Positions 23,680 through 36,585 of a DNA stretch of 64,000 bases are shown in pieces. The notes beneath the pieces are model-generated. The model did not search any database and was not told where the DNA came from. It worked only from the letters and a program-made list of their open reading frames with translations. The stretch comes from Hyparrhenia diplandra (taxonomy: Eukaryota; Streptophyta; Magnoliopsida; Poales; Poaceae). The first letter of the stretch is position 1. Each line of letters opens with the position of its first letter. The stretch spans positions 124,001 to 188,000 of the forward strand of contig JADLZK010004628.1 of NCBI GenBank assembly GCA_015847255.1, in the 5' to 3' direction. A program made the translations under genes and the position numbers.

Positions 23680-24208
23680 CGGAGTGGGCATTCGGTATTA
23701 CCGAAACCGATCGGTTCGGTACTCGGTTCCTCGGTAAATTCGGTTCCCAGAAAATAGGTACCGATCGGTTCCTTCAAAAAATCGGTACCGAGGGAATTCG
23801 GTTTCGGTACTTTCGGTTCGGTTCCGGTATTTACCGAAAAGTACCGAAGTAATCAAAGAGACATGTAATTGCATGTTCAAAAGCTAATTTAAACATGATT
23901 TCGTAGACAATTATGGTGTCAAATACATACATATAGAAGTTTAAGAGTAGAATACCATAAATACATAATATAATAGTCTACATTAGTACAATTAACAATA
24001 TAACAACACACACTCAACACATTTCGGTAAATTCGGTACCAGTTCGGTACTTCGGTTTACCGAGGTACAGAACCGAAAGTACCTCGGTAAATTCGGTTCC
24101 CAGAAATCAGGAACCAAACAGGAACCGAATTTTTCGGTTTCGATTTTTTTCGGTTCGGTTTTCGTTTTTTTCGGTTCGGTTCGGTTTTTCGGTTTTTGTG
24201 CCCGGCTG
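23680..24208. mobile_element. hAT- or Mutator-like MITE with ACCGAA repeats
   Basis: Flanked by a perfect 10-base direct repeat ACATGGGTGT (23670-23679 and 24209-24218), so the target duplication is 8-10 bp. The ends show imperfect inverted symmetry (GGAGTGGGCA versus CAGCCGGGCA on the reverse strand). Both subterminal regions are filled with many copies of ACCGAA/TTCGGT, a pattern seen in hAT elements whose ends begin CAGNGGTGGGCA. The middle (about 23850-24000) is AT-rich with no open frame. At 529 bp it is non-autonomous. Confidence 0.7.
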
Positions 24209-24218
24209 ACATGGGTGT

Positions 24219-24345
24219 TGAGTAGACAGGCTCGTTTTTCTAGTAAAATGACAAGCATAGAAAGAAATATAGGATCGTCAAATGGGCTACGGTTTGCCAA
24301 CAAAAGGACCAAGGTGCAGTGGTTGGGTATCCAAAATATGGATGG
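24219..24345 (+). mobile_element. LINE fragment (region downstream of RT)
   Basis: Plus-strand translation includes DRQMGYGLPTKGPRCSGWVS, a degraded form of the LINE segment that reads WSVVCRPKDQGGLGI-like in intact elements; the DNA aligns with 35250-35350 of the larger LINE. With the RT piece at 22965-23175 it probably represents one LINE later split by other insertions. Confidence 0.6.
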
Positions 24346-24349
24346 CACT

Positions 24350-24945
24350 TGATTTTAATAACCTTCAGACTTGATTTTAATTTTTTTTTTTTCTTCTCAG
24401 CTGTGTGAGACTATTTTAAGTAGCGAACTCGCAATAATTGGGGTCTGATTTCCTCCTTAAGCAGGATGTTTTTGTTCCGTTCTCCGAAAGGAAAAAGAAC
24501 GTACACGACTTGGTGCATGGTACCATATATAGAATACACGAGCAGTTGTGACGCGGATTGATTTGCATTAGTCTTCATAGACGATGTCAGTACGAGTTAC
24601 AGCGACACGTGCGTTATGACGAATTAGTAACCGGGTATGAAAACGAAAATACAGGTTTCATTGCTGATGTCTTCCGGGCGATGAAGTGCCCCGCAAGGCT
24701 TGTCGTGTGACCAGGCCTAGTTGCTGCCCGGTACAATTAAGAAATTAACCGACGGTTGGCTAGTTCAGAGGCGTATAAAAGTTGCACACTTTAAGGTTGG
24801 GAATGTGATGATTTATTACTGTGCCAAGTTGATTTTAAGGGACACTTTCAGGTTGGGAACCGGTTGGCAAAATACTCCATGCATGCAATCTACATCGTTG
24901 GTGCAATAATGAAAACCCTTTGTAAAAGCATAGTTAGGAGTTTTT
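24350..24945. other. Intergenic, no gene recognised
   Basis: No coding or repeat family could be assigned. A T-run at about 24380 may be the edge of a retroposed sequence. Confidence 0.3.
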
Positions 24946-24949
24946 TAAA

Positions 24950-25455
24950 AAAAAATGAAACTATGCACACTAATAGTGCACCTATAGATGTGCATTGTCA
25001 CAAAATTTGAGATTCAAATCATTTTATAAAAAATCATATGAAAATAACATAATTCACATCCATATGCACTATTTAAAAAAAAACTACGCACATTAATACT
25101 GCACCTATAGATGTGTGCACTGTCCCAAAATTTGAGTAAAAAAACCATTTTGTAAAAATTCATATGAAAATAACATATTTCACATGCATATGCACTATTT
25201 TCAAAAAAAATGAAACTTTTTTTTGAGTAAAAAAATGAAACTATTCACACTAATAGTGCACCTATAGATGTGCATTGTGACATAATTTGAGATTCACATC
25301 ATTTTGTAAAAATTCATATGAAAATAACATATTTCACATGCATATGCACTAGAGGACATAATTCCATGATTTTTAGTAGTGCATATGAAAGTGAATTCTG
25401 TTATTTTCATATGAATGTTTACAAATTGAGTTTGAATCTCAAATTTTGTGACCCG
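24950..25455. repeat. Tandem repeat with an inverted copy (fold-back)
   Basis: A unit of about 125-130 bp is present three times in direct orientation (starting about 24960, 25083 and 25246); each contains CACCTATAGATGTG, TTTTGTAAAAATTCATATGA and CACATGCATATGCACTA. Part of a fourth copy lies inverted at about 25376-25455, so the array can fold into a hairpin. It may be an expanded MITE. Confidence 0.7.
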
Positions 25456-28394
25456 TACTAGGAATCCATCGAAGTTTATGGTTAGAGAAAGAAACCAGTT
25501 CAAGCATATGTAGCGTTTTGTGGTCAAATATACTACTATATATAGCACACTTGAGTCCTTGTGCGAATCTATCAAATGAACACGTTTCTGTAAGGCTAAG
25601 GCATATGAAGAAACCTCCTGCTAGATGCGCTTGCGCCGCGAGAACACATCAGCGGATCTCTCACTGTCGACAACGACACAGCACGAGCTCTCGCGCCCTG
25701 CGATACGACTCCATATAATTGATTGATGGAGGACCCGAGTGCATCTGCATCCAATCCGGAGCGGTAGCCTCGCCTCGATGCCCTACTACTACTGTTTCAG
25801 TCAGAGCTTACAAGTAACAGCAATGGCATCGCGTCTCGATCGACATCCATCGACATCGATGGATAAGCTGGAGCAAAAATCCAAAGATGTGTCTCTGTCG
25901 TCCGGGGAGACCAAGTCGGCCAAGGGCATGCATGGAGCCAAATGAGAAGTTTCGTTCTTGCGGCGATTGGTCGTCAGACTGTGGAGCACGCAGACGCAGC
26001 AGCGGCAGCGGCGTTGATGCTTTCTTCTGGGTCAATTCAATATTTGGCCAAGCTGAGGTGGACGTGGGCTGCGACAACAAGCCCCCGGCAGCATCTCTTT
26101 GGCTACTGAAATCTCTTGGTCAGCTGTTTACTGAATGTAAGACTAGTACGTGCTGTTTGGCCACTGAAATTACTTTTCAGTTGTTTACTGAATGTAAGAC
26201 TGTACTGAAATCACTTGGTCAGTTGTTTACAACCGTAACGCAAAAGGAAACGAAACTAGCTCAAATTTACCGTCAGCTTTAATTTGTTTCCATTTACGTC
26301 ATCAATGTTACAGTGCAGCCAAACAATTTAATGGTATTCATTCGTTTCAACAAAACATGAAAACTGACACAAAAGGCGGAGCGAGGGAAGCTGAACTGCC
26401 ATTTTTCTAAAGATTGGCAAGCACTCTGAAACCGAAGAAGCCACTGCTACAGCGATACTGGTCTATCTGTACTGTGCTGCAAGCAGCTCAACGGTCAAAG
26501 TGTCAACGGGCCCTCGTGCGCAGGCACACTACGCCTTCTGGCCTGCTATTGGCGGCCGCTTCCAACTAGTCCGAGGACCCACCTTCCGCCTCCCACTTGC
26601 AGTGCAGACTTCAAATACGACTACTACTCAGATGATGTGCGAGCGTGACCGCTGTCTGCTGTCGCACATGTTCATACAGTACGAGTGTTGAAACTTGAAG
26701 ACGGCTCCTTTCTTGCACGATGACACAAGCGTTGTTTCAGAACTTTTAGCCGCCTCGTTGGCGTACAAAAAATTCTGAAGGTTAGTATAATTTTATGGTC
26801 CCAATACAATTTCTTCATTAGAAAACTTAAGCCCAACCTTAAGGTTACAATATGACCCCTCTATTGGTACAACTAAAATGTTTCAGATAGTGAAATCACT
26901 AATACAATTTCTTCCATCCTAGATCTCACTTCACATTGTACCAATAATCTAAGTGGTATGGTGTAGGTATTAAATGGCTATTTTTGTGCCATGATAGTAC
27001 TTGTGTAGTTTGTGACCTAAAACCTTTACATACAAAATGAGATTTCATAATGCACTCAAGTTTCAACTTAACTAGGAGACAAAAGTCAGTAACAATTAAT
27101 AAGATAAAATATAAAAATTAAAATTTACATTTAGGATATCATAATATATGTGTTTCAACAAGGGTCGTCATAGTATGCTAAGGTTTTAGCCCGTTTGTCG
27201 AATATTGAGCTCCGGCAAAATTACGACATCGTAATCGTGAAGATGGGAGATGATAAACACGTGACCCAAAGATTTATACTAGTTCAGGGCACGGTGCGTG
27301 CTAAACCCCACTAGACCCTAATCTAGTGGTTTTGCGGCTGCTCTTGTATTCGTATGCTCAATTACAGGGGTTATTGCTCCTAGCTATGTGGTAAATTGGA
27401 ATGAGTTGGACCCCGAACCCGGGGATTCTACCTTCCTTTCTAGGGCAGTTCAGCTGGTGGATAAGCTTGAGAGAAGCTGACAGATGTTATTTTGTTGTGA
27501 AATGAAAAATATTGTACAATGGTTGATAAGGTCAAGTGAATAGAGTCATAGGGTTACATTGAAAGGGCGATCGGGTCTGAGGATTAGATTACTAGTTTGT
27601 TACAAAGAAGGTGCATGATCCTAACTATATATCTTCCAGTCCAGACAAGGACGAAGCCATGAAAATTTATGGGGGGGGTGCTAAACAAAATCTTAGATCC
27701 TAGCAGCGTGCCTTGGTCGTCCACGACAATCGACTGCTTCAGCCCTCGTGGGCTGCCTCCTCGACGGCTCCTTAGCCGTCAGCCTAGACGTGATTGTATA
27801 TATATACAGAGTATAAATGGAGATATCAGCCAAAGTTTGAGATGAGCCAACAATGTCATATATTAAAACCAGAGGTAGTAGATACAGTTTGTTTGGTATG
27901 GAGATGTGAAAAGTAGTTGTTGCCCTGTTTTTGTGCTATGGACATCAGATATTTTTTTTTTTTTTTTTTGGAGCATATGGACATCAAATAGTTTAGTTGC
28001 TCCTTCCTTGAAGTAGTTTGGCTGCAAAAGTTTAATGACTCTACTACATCAACTCACGTAGCTGTATACATTGTGTTTTGTTGTTGGTACATCAACCCAC
28101 AAGCGTACAACGAAGACAAAAGACTAGCGGTACTTCAAAATACCCGTTTCCGCCTTCTAAGAGCTTTCCTTAGGCGTCCGTGTATAATGAGTGTTTAGTA
28201 GGAGTATTATTATTTTTCTAAGCGTATGGTGCCGCTAATCATGCCTGCAGATGTAAAATTTATAATGACAGACGACGTAGTCGCGCAAGAGCCTCGTGCG
28301 AGGACTGAACTTGTGGAAACTATGGTGCCCAGCATCATTTCATATTGACTGGTAACTGGAACAAATCGCGTGCGTGATCGAGAGAGAAGAATAG
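25456..28394. other. Intergenic with a possible small transcription unit
   Basis: TATATATAG at about 25538 looks like a TATA box; short frames follow (25739-25945 plus, 25887-26282 plus) but no family is recognised and codon evidence is weak. A motif TTTACTGAATGTAAGAC is repeated at 26127 and 26184. The rest (26700-28390) is AT-rich; 27280-27470 reads like a decayed LTR or CACTA terminus (GATTTATACTAGTTCAGG). A poly-T run occurs at about 27952-27970. Confidence 0.3.
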
Positions 28395-28667
28395 GGCCTC
28401 GTTTAGATGTTAGGAATTTTAGCAAAAGTAACTTATGGAACTCCTGTAGTACTCCTGTAGCACTTTCGTTTGTTTGTGGTAAATATTATCCTACCACGGC
28501 GTAACTAGGCTCAAAAGAATCGTCTCGTAATGTACATCTAAACTGTATAATTAGTTATTTTTTTTACCTATATTTCATACTCCGAACATATGTCTTTTGG
28601 TGTATTTAATGTGATGTGATGGAAAGAGTGAAAAAGAGTTAGAAACTTTAGCCAACTAAACGAGGTC
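28395..28667. mobile_element. MITE, GGCCTCGTTTAG family, 273 bp
   Basis: Ends GGCCTCGTTTAG and CTAAACGAGGTC form a terminal inverted repeat; 3-bp TAG is duplicated at 28392-28394 and 28668-28670. A 3-bp target duplication suggests the PIF/Harbinger (Tourist) class. The interior is shared with 14975-15236 and 55553-55798. Confidence 0.75.
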
Positions 28668-28870
28668 TAGAGAGAGAATATTAGGACTATAGGTAAACGA
28701 AAAAAAATTGAGTACTGCAAAAAGAGCACGTGTGTTCACACTAGGCAGTTTTCAATGGTTTGTTGGGCCACAGTGTTTTCACTATATAGCTTTTCATGGA
28801 TATTGTAAAACCTCACTATGACTATGAGCGTTTCTTTTTGACTCTACAATACTCAAGTTGTCAAGTCAAG

Positions 28871-29325
28871 GTTTTTTTTTGAGGTTCAAGGAGAGGTAGA
28901 TTTCGAGAATTGCTAGGGAGGGAGGTTGGCTTGATGATGAATGAGGCAACGGGACCAGGGTTTTAAAATATCAGCACAAAGAATCCGAACTTTTCAAGAT
29001 ATCCCGCTTACTGTCCAAACCCAAAATTTGTCCATCCCCGAAAATATTTAGATTAAAATTTGTCTATCTAAAAAGACGCCAAAGCCCGATATATATATAT
29101 ATTTTTTTTGAGGTTCAAGGAGAGGTAGATTTAGAGAATTGCTAGGGAGGGAGGTTGGCTTGATGATGAATGAGGCAACGGGGCCAGGGTTTAAAATATC
29201 AGCAGAAAGAATCCGAACTTTTCAAGATATCCCGCTTACTGTCCAAGCCCAAAATTTGTCCTTCGCCGAAAATATTTAGATTAAAATTTGTCTATCTAAA
29301 AAGACGCCAAAAGCCCGATCGAGAT
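28871..29325. repeat. Tandem duplication, unit about 230 bp
   Basis: Copy 1 (about 28871-29087) and copy 2 (about 29101-29320) share GAGGTTCAAGGAGAGGTAGA through AAAAGACGCCAAA with few changes. A TATATATATATATT spacer sits between them. No coding function is seen. Confidence 0.85.
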
Positions 29326-29650
29326 ACTCTAACTTCATCCATATTTCATTTTCTCTCCAATTCTCTTCTAGGTTCAAGCTGCCACTGCCATAACACACTC
29401 TTACGCTCAAACGTGTGTCGGTGTCCTCAATGAATAATCAATTCATAGTATGGTTTTATTTAGTTTTTTTTTGTGTTAAATCGTTTAGAAATGACCTATG
29501 TACTTTTCCCGAACAAAATGAGTTATGTTTTGTCTGTTCTTTTCAAAATCTTATTTCCGATATTCCTGTTCACTAACTGTGGATATTTTTTTAAAAAAAA
29601 TTGGGTAGTGTAAACCCCGGGACACCATTGGTTACTGTTAGGATTAATTA

Positions 29651-29936
29651 GGCCAGTCTCAATGGGAGTTTTATAGGTGTTTAATGCACATTAAATAGGG
29701 TGCCACATCAGCAAAAGTCCACTTTTTGCATGAAACCCCGAGGGAGAGAGAAGGGAAAAAGTTTCATCTTGATGAAACTCTCTCGGCACGAATACCAACT
29801 CTCTATGAGTCATGGAATTAAATGCATATGAAACTTTAGAATGAAACTTTGCATTGAGGAAGGGTGTTTCATCCGAGTTTCATTTCATCTTATAGTCTTG
29901 GAAAGAGTGCAATGAAACCCTCCATTGAGACTGGCC
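29651..29936. mobile_element. Tourist-like MITE (PIF/Harbinger), 286 bp
   Basis: Perfect 15-bp terminal inverted repeat GGCCAGTCTCAATGG with 3-bp TTA target duplication (29648-29650, 29937-29939). The interior has inverted GAAACTTT/ATGAAACT motifs. These are classic Tourist features. Confidence 0.88.
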
Positions 29937-29942
29937 TTAGTA

Positions 29943-30203
29943 CTCCCTACATTATCACTATTAAAAAAAATTTAGGATGGTGACACGGTCTCCAAGGCAT
30001 AACTTTGACTTCTCTTTTCTATAAAAATATTTTTGAAAAGTTATATATATGTATATTTTTTTAAAAGTAATTTTCAAGACAAATTTATTGATATGATTTT
30101 CACATTTCTAAACTTAACGACTTGAAAGTTATTCATGATTTATGTTTTCAATGTTTGACCTAAAGCTTTTCCAAAACGTCCTCTAATAGTGATACGGAGG
30201 GAG
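29943..30203. mobile_element. Stowaway MITE (Tc1/mariner), 261 bp
   Basis: Ends CTCCCTACATTATCACTATT and AATAGTGATACGGAGGGAG are inverted, flanked by TA at 29941-29942 and 30204-30205. It lies four bases after the Tourist element's target duplication starts, showing back-to-back insertion. Confidence 0.85.
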
Positions 30204-30205
30204 TA

Positions 30206-32265
30206 TTAACAATTAGTGATCAATTAGGATAATCACTTCATTAGCAACAACCAATGCGGTTCGGTAGAGTCACCGCCAAGACACCCTTTCTGTCCTGAAT
30301 AGGCACCTGTTGCTAACAAAGGCATCTGCCTTCTGTATATATACAACTAGAAGAATACTGCGCGTTGCTTGGGATTTTTTAAAAATAAATCTATTATAAT
30401 AAATAGCTTGTGTAGATAACTTGTATGTTAATAGATTAAAGATTTTTAGTATTTAGAGATGATATGAGTATTTTTTGTGTAATTAAGAATGGATGACATG
30501 GACTTAGTGGAGAATGATGTGGACACCTTGCATGAAGAGAGAACTCACTTGGTGGGAAATAATGTGGACACCTTGCATGACGAGAGAATTCATCTAGTAG
30601 GGTTTATCTTTATAAGAGTTATAGATAGATTTGTACATCAGAGAATAATACAGAGAGTCATTGGACATTCTGAGTTTCTCTCAACAGTGACGAACGGGTG
30701 GAGCCGTAGAGGCTAGCTGTGGCGGTGTAAGCTGACATTTTTTTTTAATAAGAAAAGCTGACATAAGCACGTCTGGATGGGGAAGCTGAGAAGTGAGAAA
30801 TGAGGTGGGCTTGAGGGTGCATGTGTCCGAAAAGACTAATAAGTGGGGGTATTGCCTATTTTCCAAAAAAAAGACTTCTTCAATTTCAGATTAGAGACAA
30901 TTCCAACTTTATAAGTCAAACTTTGATTGAGTATTTCAAGAAATACTTTACCTTCAACATACTCAATAATTCACTATTAAGAGATATTTCATTGTGGATT
31001 TAGTGAAACTTATCTGACTTAATAGATGCCGGTGTATCTTTTTATAAACTTTATGAAACTTTTTTGATTCAGTGCAAAGCTAAAGTGATATATAATTCGG
31101 TATGAACTGTGTAGTGTTTTCTGTAACGCTATTGACAAATTTTAAGTTTTATTAGCGAATACTTCTTCTAATTCCATAATTCTTCTTGTTAATTGAATTT
31201 TGGATAGTAACTTCATTTATAATATTTAAGTTTGATGACAATAAGTAATTAACCTCAATACTATTTTAGCAAAATAAATATATATTGATCTTTTATATAT
31301 TATTATTATAATTTAAAATCATATCATAGATACGTTTAAGGTACTATGCCATTGTCCAAAACGACAAAAAGAACTATGGAACCGGAGGGAGTATTGTGTT
31401 CTCAATTTCTTTTAAAACCTTGTCGTCAATTGTTTGTCATCTCGTCGTCATTTGTCGCTATGGAGACCGGAGTCAAGTGCATCGTGCCACTACGTTCCTG
31501 ATTTTTTGCGTTTCCACAAGTAAAAGCAGGTGGGTAAGTGCCAAAATGTATCCAACTTTCCGACATTTAGGATCTTCGAAGACCTTGATGTCAAAAAAGA
31601 AAAAGAGTTTGGAGTAACGAAATGAGAGGCACTATAGCTTTTATTTCCCTTCTCCCGTTCCAAAAGTCTCCTCTCCAAGCATGCTTAATTGCCTGGATGG
31701 ATACAAAACGATTAGGAAATGGACACCACCTCCACTAGCTAGCAAATGGATAGTAGAAAAATCGCGCTACCACTCTTCCACAAGCTCCATCGTTTCGTAG
31801 TGCACGGCTTCTTTTATTTCCAACGTATTATGTTCTTTGAGAATTGAGATTGAGACAGGTCCATAGTAGGAGCTCCATTCTTATTTATATCGGCAAATTA
31901 AAAGTAGTAACATGGTATAGAAATTTTGACACTAAGCTGCTGATGCTTTGTTCCTATAACACATTGAAGACTGAGTGAAAGTCCACTGAAAACATTAATC
32001 CTGTTTCACCTCTGTCCGTTCGAAACCAAACAAAACCGTAACCTGTCATTCTATTTCTGGCACACCTTCATCCTTTTTTTAGATGTCGTTCTCACTTTTT
32101 TAGAAGTCAAACAAATTTAACTTGGACCAAATATATATATATATATATTAGTATTTATTATACATATTTAATATGATTATATATATTTTTGAATCTATTT
32201 TCACATTAACTTTATTTGAAGATACAAATATTGATATTTTTTTTTACAAATTTGGTTAAACTTAA
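30206..32265. other. Intergenic, AT-rich
   Basis: A 51-bp unit (AATGTGGACACCTTGCATGA) is tandemly repeated at about 30513-30600. An orphan Stowaway-type right end (CCGGAGGGAGTA) sits at about 31383. AT microsatellite at about 32131-32149. No gene is supported. Confidence 0.4.
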
Positions 32266-32269
32266 AAAA

Positions 32270-35200
32270 AGTCGACTAGGCGCTGCCAAGCTGAAGGCGC
32301 GCAGAATTTGGAATTCAACGCTGCTAAAGGTACATGTCTACAACCTAGCACTTTTGCATTTTAGCGATGATTCTATTTTATTTAAGTCCACCAATGCTTT
32401 AGGTATTATGTTGGGAGATGATTCATGTCAAATTCACAAATCCCTGGACTTGTTAAGAGAAATAGAGTGCCAGCGTTTTATGGAGAAAAGGTTCAATATG
32501 AATGAATTAAATGTAGGAATAGTTGATGATACCTCAACTGTTTGCTCGATGAAAATAGTATAGATTTAGAGACTTTAAATTTAATTTGCTCGAGGTGGTA
32601 GAAGGACTGGGTGATGGGGGTTGTGATGCTAAGTGTCTACAGACTCCGTCCTACCTAGGAATGGAAAAAGATCTAAGAGTAGTAAAAAGAAAAAAAGAAG
32701 CCTATTAAAAATAAACAAAAATCAGTTTAAATGAAAGGAATTTTTTTGGAATTGTAATGGGTTCACAGACTATAAGAAGTATAGATTTTTTTATCGGGGT
32801 TAACAAAAGAAAAGAGTCTAGATTTCATCGCCTTATCGGAAGCTGGTAGAGCCAATTTTCCACAAATCCACATTGAAGAATATAAATGCGGCAGCGGAGA
32901 TTTTTTGTGGCCTTTGTATAGCTCCACGCAGGCAGATCCGGTGGTATGTTACTAGGCGTTCATCGGCAACTTTTGATATAGGCGAAATTGATGAAGGAGA
33001 TTTTTATATTAAATTCAAACTTAGGTACAAGCAGAATGACTTTAAATTCAACCTAGTGGCAGCTTATGGGCCCGCGCAGCAGTAACATAAGGCTACTTTC
33101 TTGTCTGAGATGGTTCGTGTCTGCTCTAAAGAAACCTTACCTATTATTATAGGTGGTGACTTTAACATCTTACGGAACCAAACTGAGAAAAATAATTATT
33201 ATTATAATGATTAGTGGCCGTTTTTGTTCAGTGCTGTTATAGACTCTTTGAATTTAAGGGAGATAGAGATGACAGGAAGAAAATTCACATGGGCTAATAA
33301 TTTACGAGAATCAAACATTTGAAAAGTTAGACAGGTTTCTTACTTGTACCGACTTTGAAAACAAAATTCGCTTACCTTTGTACTTGCTACGAGCAGAGAA
33401 ATATATGACCATACACCTTTACTTCTTTCTACAAATATTCCGTCTTCAACTTACCAACCTCAGTTTAAATTTGAACTGGGCTGGTTGCTGAGAGACGGAT
33501 TTTATGAAATGGTGAGTGATGTGTGGCAGAACACTCTAGTTTTTGGCTCACCTATTGAAAGATGGCAAGCCAAAATCGAAGGTCGCGACAACATCTTCGT
33601 GGTTGGGCAAAAAATATAAGTGGTGTGTACAAGAAAGAAAAAACTGCCCTACTAAATAAATTAGATGAGTTAGATAAAAAAGTTGAAAATTTAGAACTAG
33701 ATCAAACTGAAGTGGATCTAAAACATGTGTTGAGTACGAGGCTTGCTCAACTACTGAGGGAAAAAGAATTAAAAGTGGTACCAAAGGACAAAAGTCAAAC
33801 ACCTTTTTAGAAGGAGACTCGAATACAAAGTACTATCATCCGCTTGCTAATGGTAGATACCGTAAGACTCGTATTTTCCAAATTTGGAGGATGGTAACAA
33901 TATAATTTCGGTGATGCCCGTTAAAAGAACATATCACAAATTATTATAAAACCGTTTTTTGGACCTTCGGATGCCTCCCAATTTAATTTGGATAAGACAA
34001 GGACCGATGATATTCCACAGGTGTCCCCACTAGAAAATGAGTTATTAACGGAACCTTTTTCTTATGAGGAAATAAGGGCTGCGATTTTTCAAATGGAGCA
34101 CAATAAGGCCCCAGCCCGGATGGTTTCCCTCCCGAGTTTTATCGGGTCTTTTGGCATTTGATCAAAGATGACCGATGACTCGTTTACAGATTTTTATGAG
34201 GGGAATTTACCATTGGACCGCCTAAATTTTGGCAACATAATTTTGCTACCTAAAAATCAAGATGCGAAAGTAATTCAGCAATACGAGACCAATCGTTTCT
34301 TGAATGTATCTTTCAAAATCTTTACTAAAGTCGCGAACCAACCAATAGCGTAGTCCCACCGCATTTAAGATAATTAGCCCAATCCAAAAACAGCTTTTTA
34401 CCGGGGAAGAAATATCATGGAAGGTGCAAGTTATTCTTCACGAGACATTACATGAGCTCCACTTAAAAAAGAAAGATGGAATTATTTTTTAAAGATTGAT
34501 TTTGAAAAGGCTTATGATAAAGTTAATTGGAATTTTTACAACGAGGCGTTGAGAATGAAAGGTTTTTAGGAAAAATGGTGTCAATGGGTGAGGCGTTTCA
34601 CGTTTCGAAGGTGGAAATGTGAATCTAAAGGTCAATGATCAATTAGGTTCCTATTTCCAAACTAAAAAAAGGTTTAAGGCAAGTTGACCCCATGTCGCCT
34701 ATACTATTTAACATAGTTGTCGACATGTTGGCTATACTCATTGCTAGAGCCAAACAAGGTGTCGTGGAAGGAATTATCCCACATCTTATTCAAGATGGTT
34801 CTGTCTATTCCCGCGGTATGCGGATGATATTTGTAATCTTTATGAGCCATGATGTTGAAAAAGGCGGTTAATATGAAACTACTGTTAACCTCCTTTGAAC
34901 AACTATCAGGGCTTGAAGATTAACTTCCATAAAAGTGAGCTTTTCTGTTTTTGGGAAAGCAAAAAGAACAGAAGAATTTTATTCGCATTTGTTTGGATGT
35001 GTTTCTTGGGTCAATTCCTTTCCGTACTGGGTCTCCCCATGAATGTAAGAAAATTAAATAACAAAGACTGGAAGATAATCGAGGGACAGGATAGAAAAAA
35101 ATTAAGTGGATGGAAAGGAAAACTTTTTTGTCAAGAGGGAGGTAAATTTTGGTCTTAATAAACTCGGTGCTTTCTAGTCTACCGATGTTTTATGATGTCA

Positions 35201-36585
35201 TTTTTTGAGCTCCCACGTGGTGTACTTAAAAAAATTGACTGTTTTTAGAACACGTTTTCTTGGCAAAATGATCAACATAAAAAAAATATAGGTCGGCAAA
35301 ATGGGAGGTTTTGTGCTAACCAAAAGACCAATGGGGTTTAGGAATTCAAAATTTGAATATTCGAGAACAAATGCCTTTTAAGCAAGTGGCTCTATAAATT
35401 ATTAAATGAAGATGGTATGTGGCAAGAATTGATACGAAATAAATATGTTAAAAATAAGCCAATTGGAAGTCGTGTTAAAAAACCAACAGACTCTTATTTA
35501 CGGAAAGGATTAATGAATGTGAAAGATTGCTTTTTTTTGGACTTTGGCCGTTTCAACATTAAGGATGGGTCCCAAACTAGATTACTGGTTCGACATCCGG
35601 TTGGGAAATAAACCCCTAAAAGATAAATTTCCTTCCCTCGTTTAATATTGTGCGTTCAAAACAAGACTCGGAGGCCCAAGTACTTAGTACTGTTCCGCTA
35701 AATATCTCGTTCAGGAGACATTTAAGTGGTGCAAACCTAGTTGCTTGGCACCGAATTGTTGCTTCGATACAAGACATTAATTTAACAAGTGATAGGGATA
35801 TTTTTGTTTGGGGGCTAAACGCATCTGGAAGTTTTTCAGTCAAGTCCATGTATGCTGCGTTAATTAACAATGGTGTTCGAGTGCCACAGGATATTTGGTG
35901 TATAAAAATACCAATGAAAATTAAAATTTTCTTATGGTACCTAAAAAAGGGTGTTACTTTAACTAAAGATAATTTAGTTAGACGTAACTGGAATGGTGAC
36001 AAGAACTGCTCTTTTGTCATCTTCCGAAACAATTCAACACCTATTTTTTGAGTGCGTTCACGCCTAAATTTCTATGGCGCGCCGTACATTTCTTGTTTGG
36101 TTTATCACCACCGTCAAATGTGGGTGACCTGTTTGAGCGATGGACTAAAATTGCAAACAGAAAAGTAAATTTATTGTTATTAACAGCAGCTGCAAGCATT
36201 ACTCAGGCAATTTTGATAACAAAGGAACGAAGTGGTTTTTGATAAATGTAGACCAAAAATCTTTTTTGCAGGTGCTATTCGGGGGAACCCATTGGCTTTG
36301 TCAAGTGGGCAAATCTACAGCTGGCTGAAGATGCGTGACCAGCTAGTACAGGCTGGGAAGTACCTTGAAACTTCGCACCGCAGTTTTTCGGTTCAGAGAA
36401 TGGTTATCTACAAGATTTATTGGTCGTATTTAGATCTAACCGTATTTTTTTTTTTTGTTCATTCAAACTTGGCTGGCTGGTTGTTCGCGTCGGCGTTTGG
36501 TATTTGAACTATTTTTTGTAATAAGTGGCTTGATTCTATCTGGCGATAGATGAAGCCGGATTTTGTATCCATTATCTAAAAAGCA
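32270..36585 (+). mobile_element. Degenerate L1-type LINE, near full length of ORF2
   Basis: In order on the plus strand: an endonuclease region (FFWNCNG near 32748, VAAYGPAQQ near 33057, GGDFN at 33152-33166), a spacer, then reverse transcriptase (FLEGDSNTKYYH near 33808, NKAPA-DGFP near 34101, DFEKAYDKVNW at about 34499, SPILFNIVVDML near 34695, YADDI near 34813, LKINFHKSEL near 34916) and a zinc-knuckle RVT tail (PMKIKIFLWYLKKGVTL near 35913). The reading frame is broken by many stops and shifts, so it is dead. The 3' end is placed near GCCGGATTTTGTATCC. No target duplication was found. The boundaries are approximate. Confidence 0.88.

Noticed and set aside
24950..25455. CRISPR-like array
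   Set aside because: Eukaryotic context, units of about 125 bp with no spacer structure; it is a tandem/fold-back repeat.
27280..27470. LTR or CACTA terminus
   Set aside because: Suggestive phrasing (GATTTATACTAGTTCAGG) but no partner end or target duplication was found.
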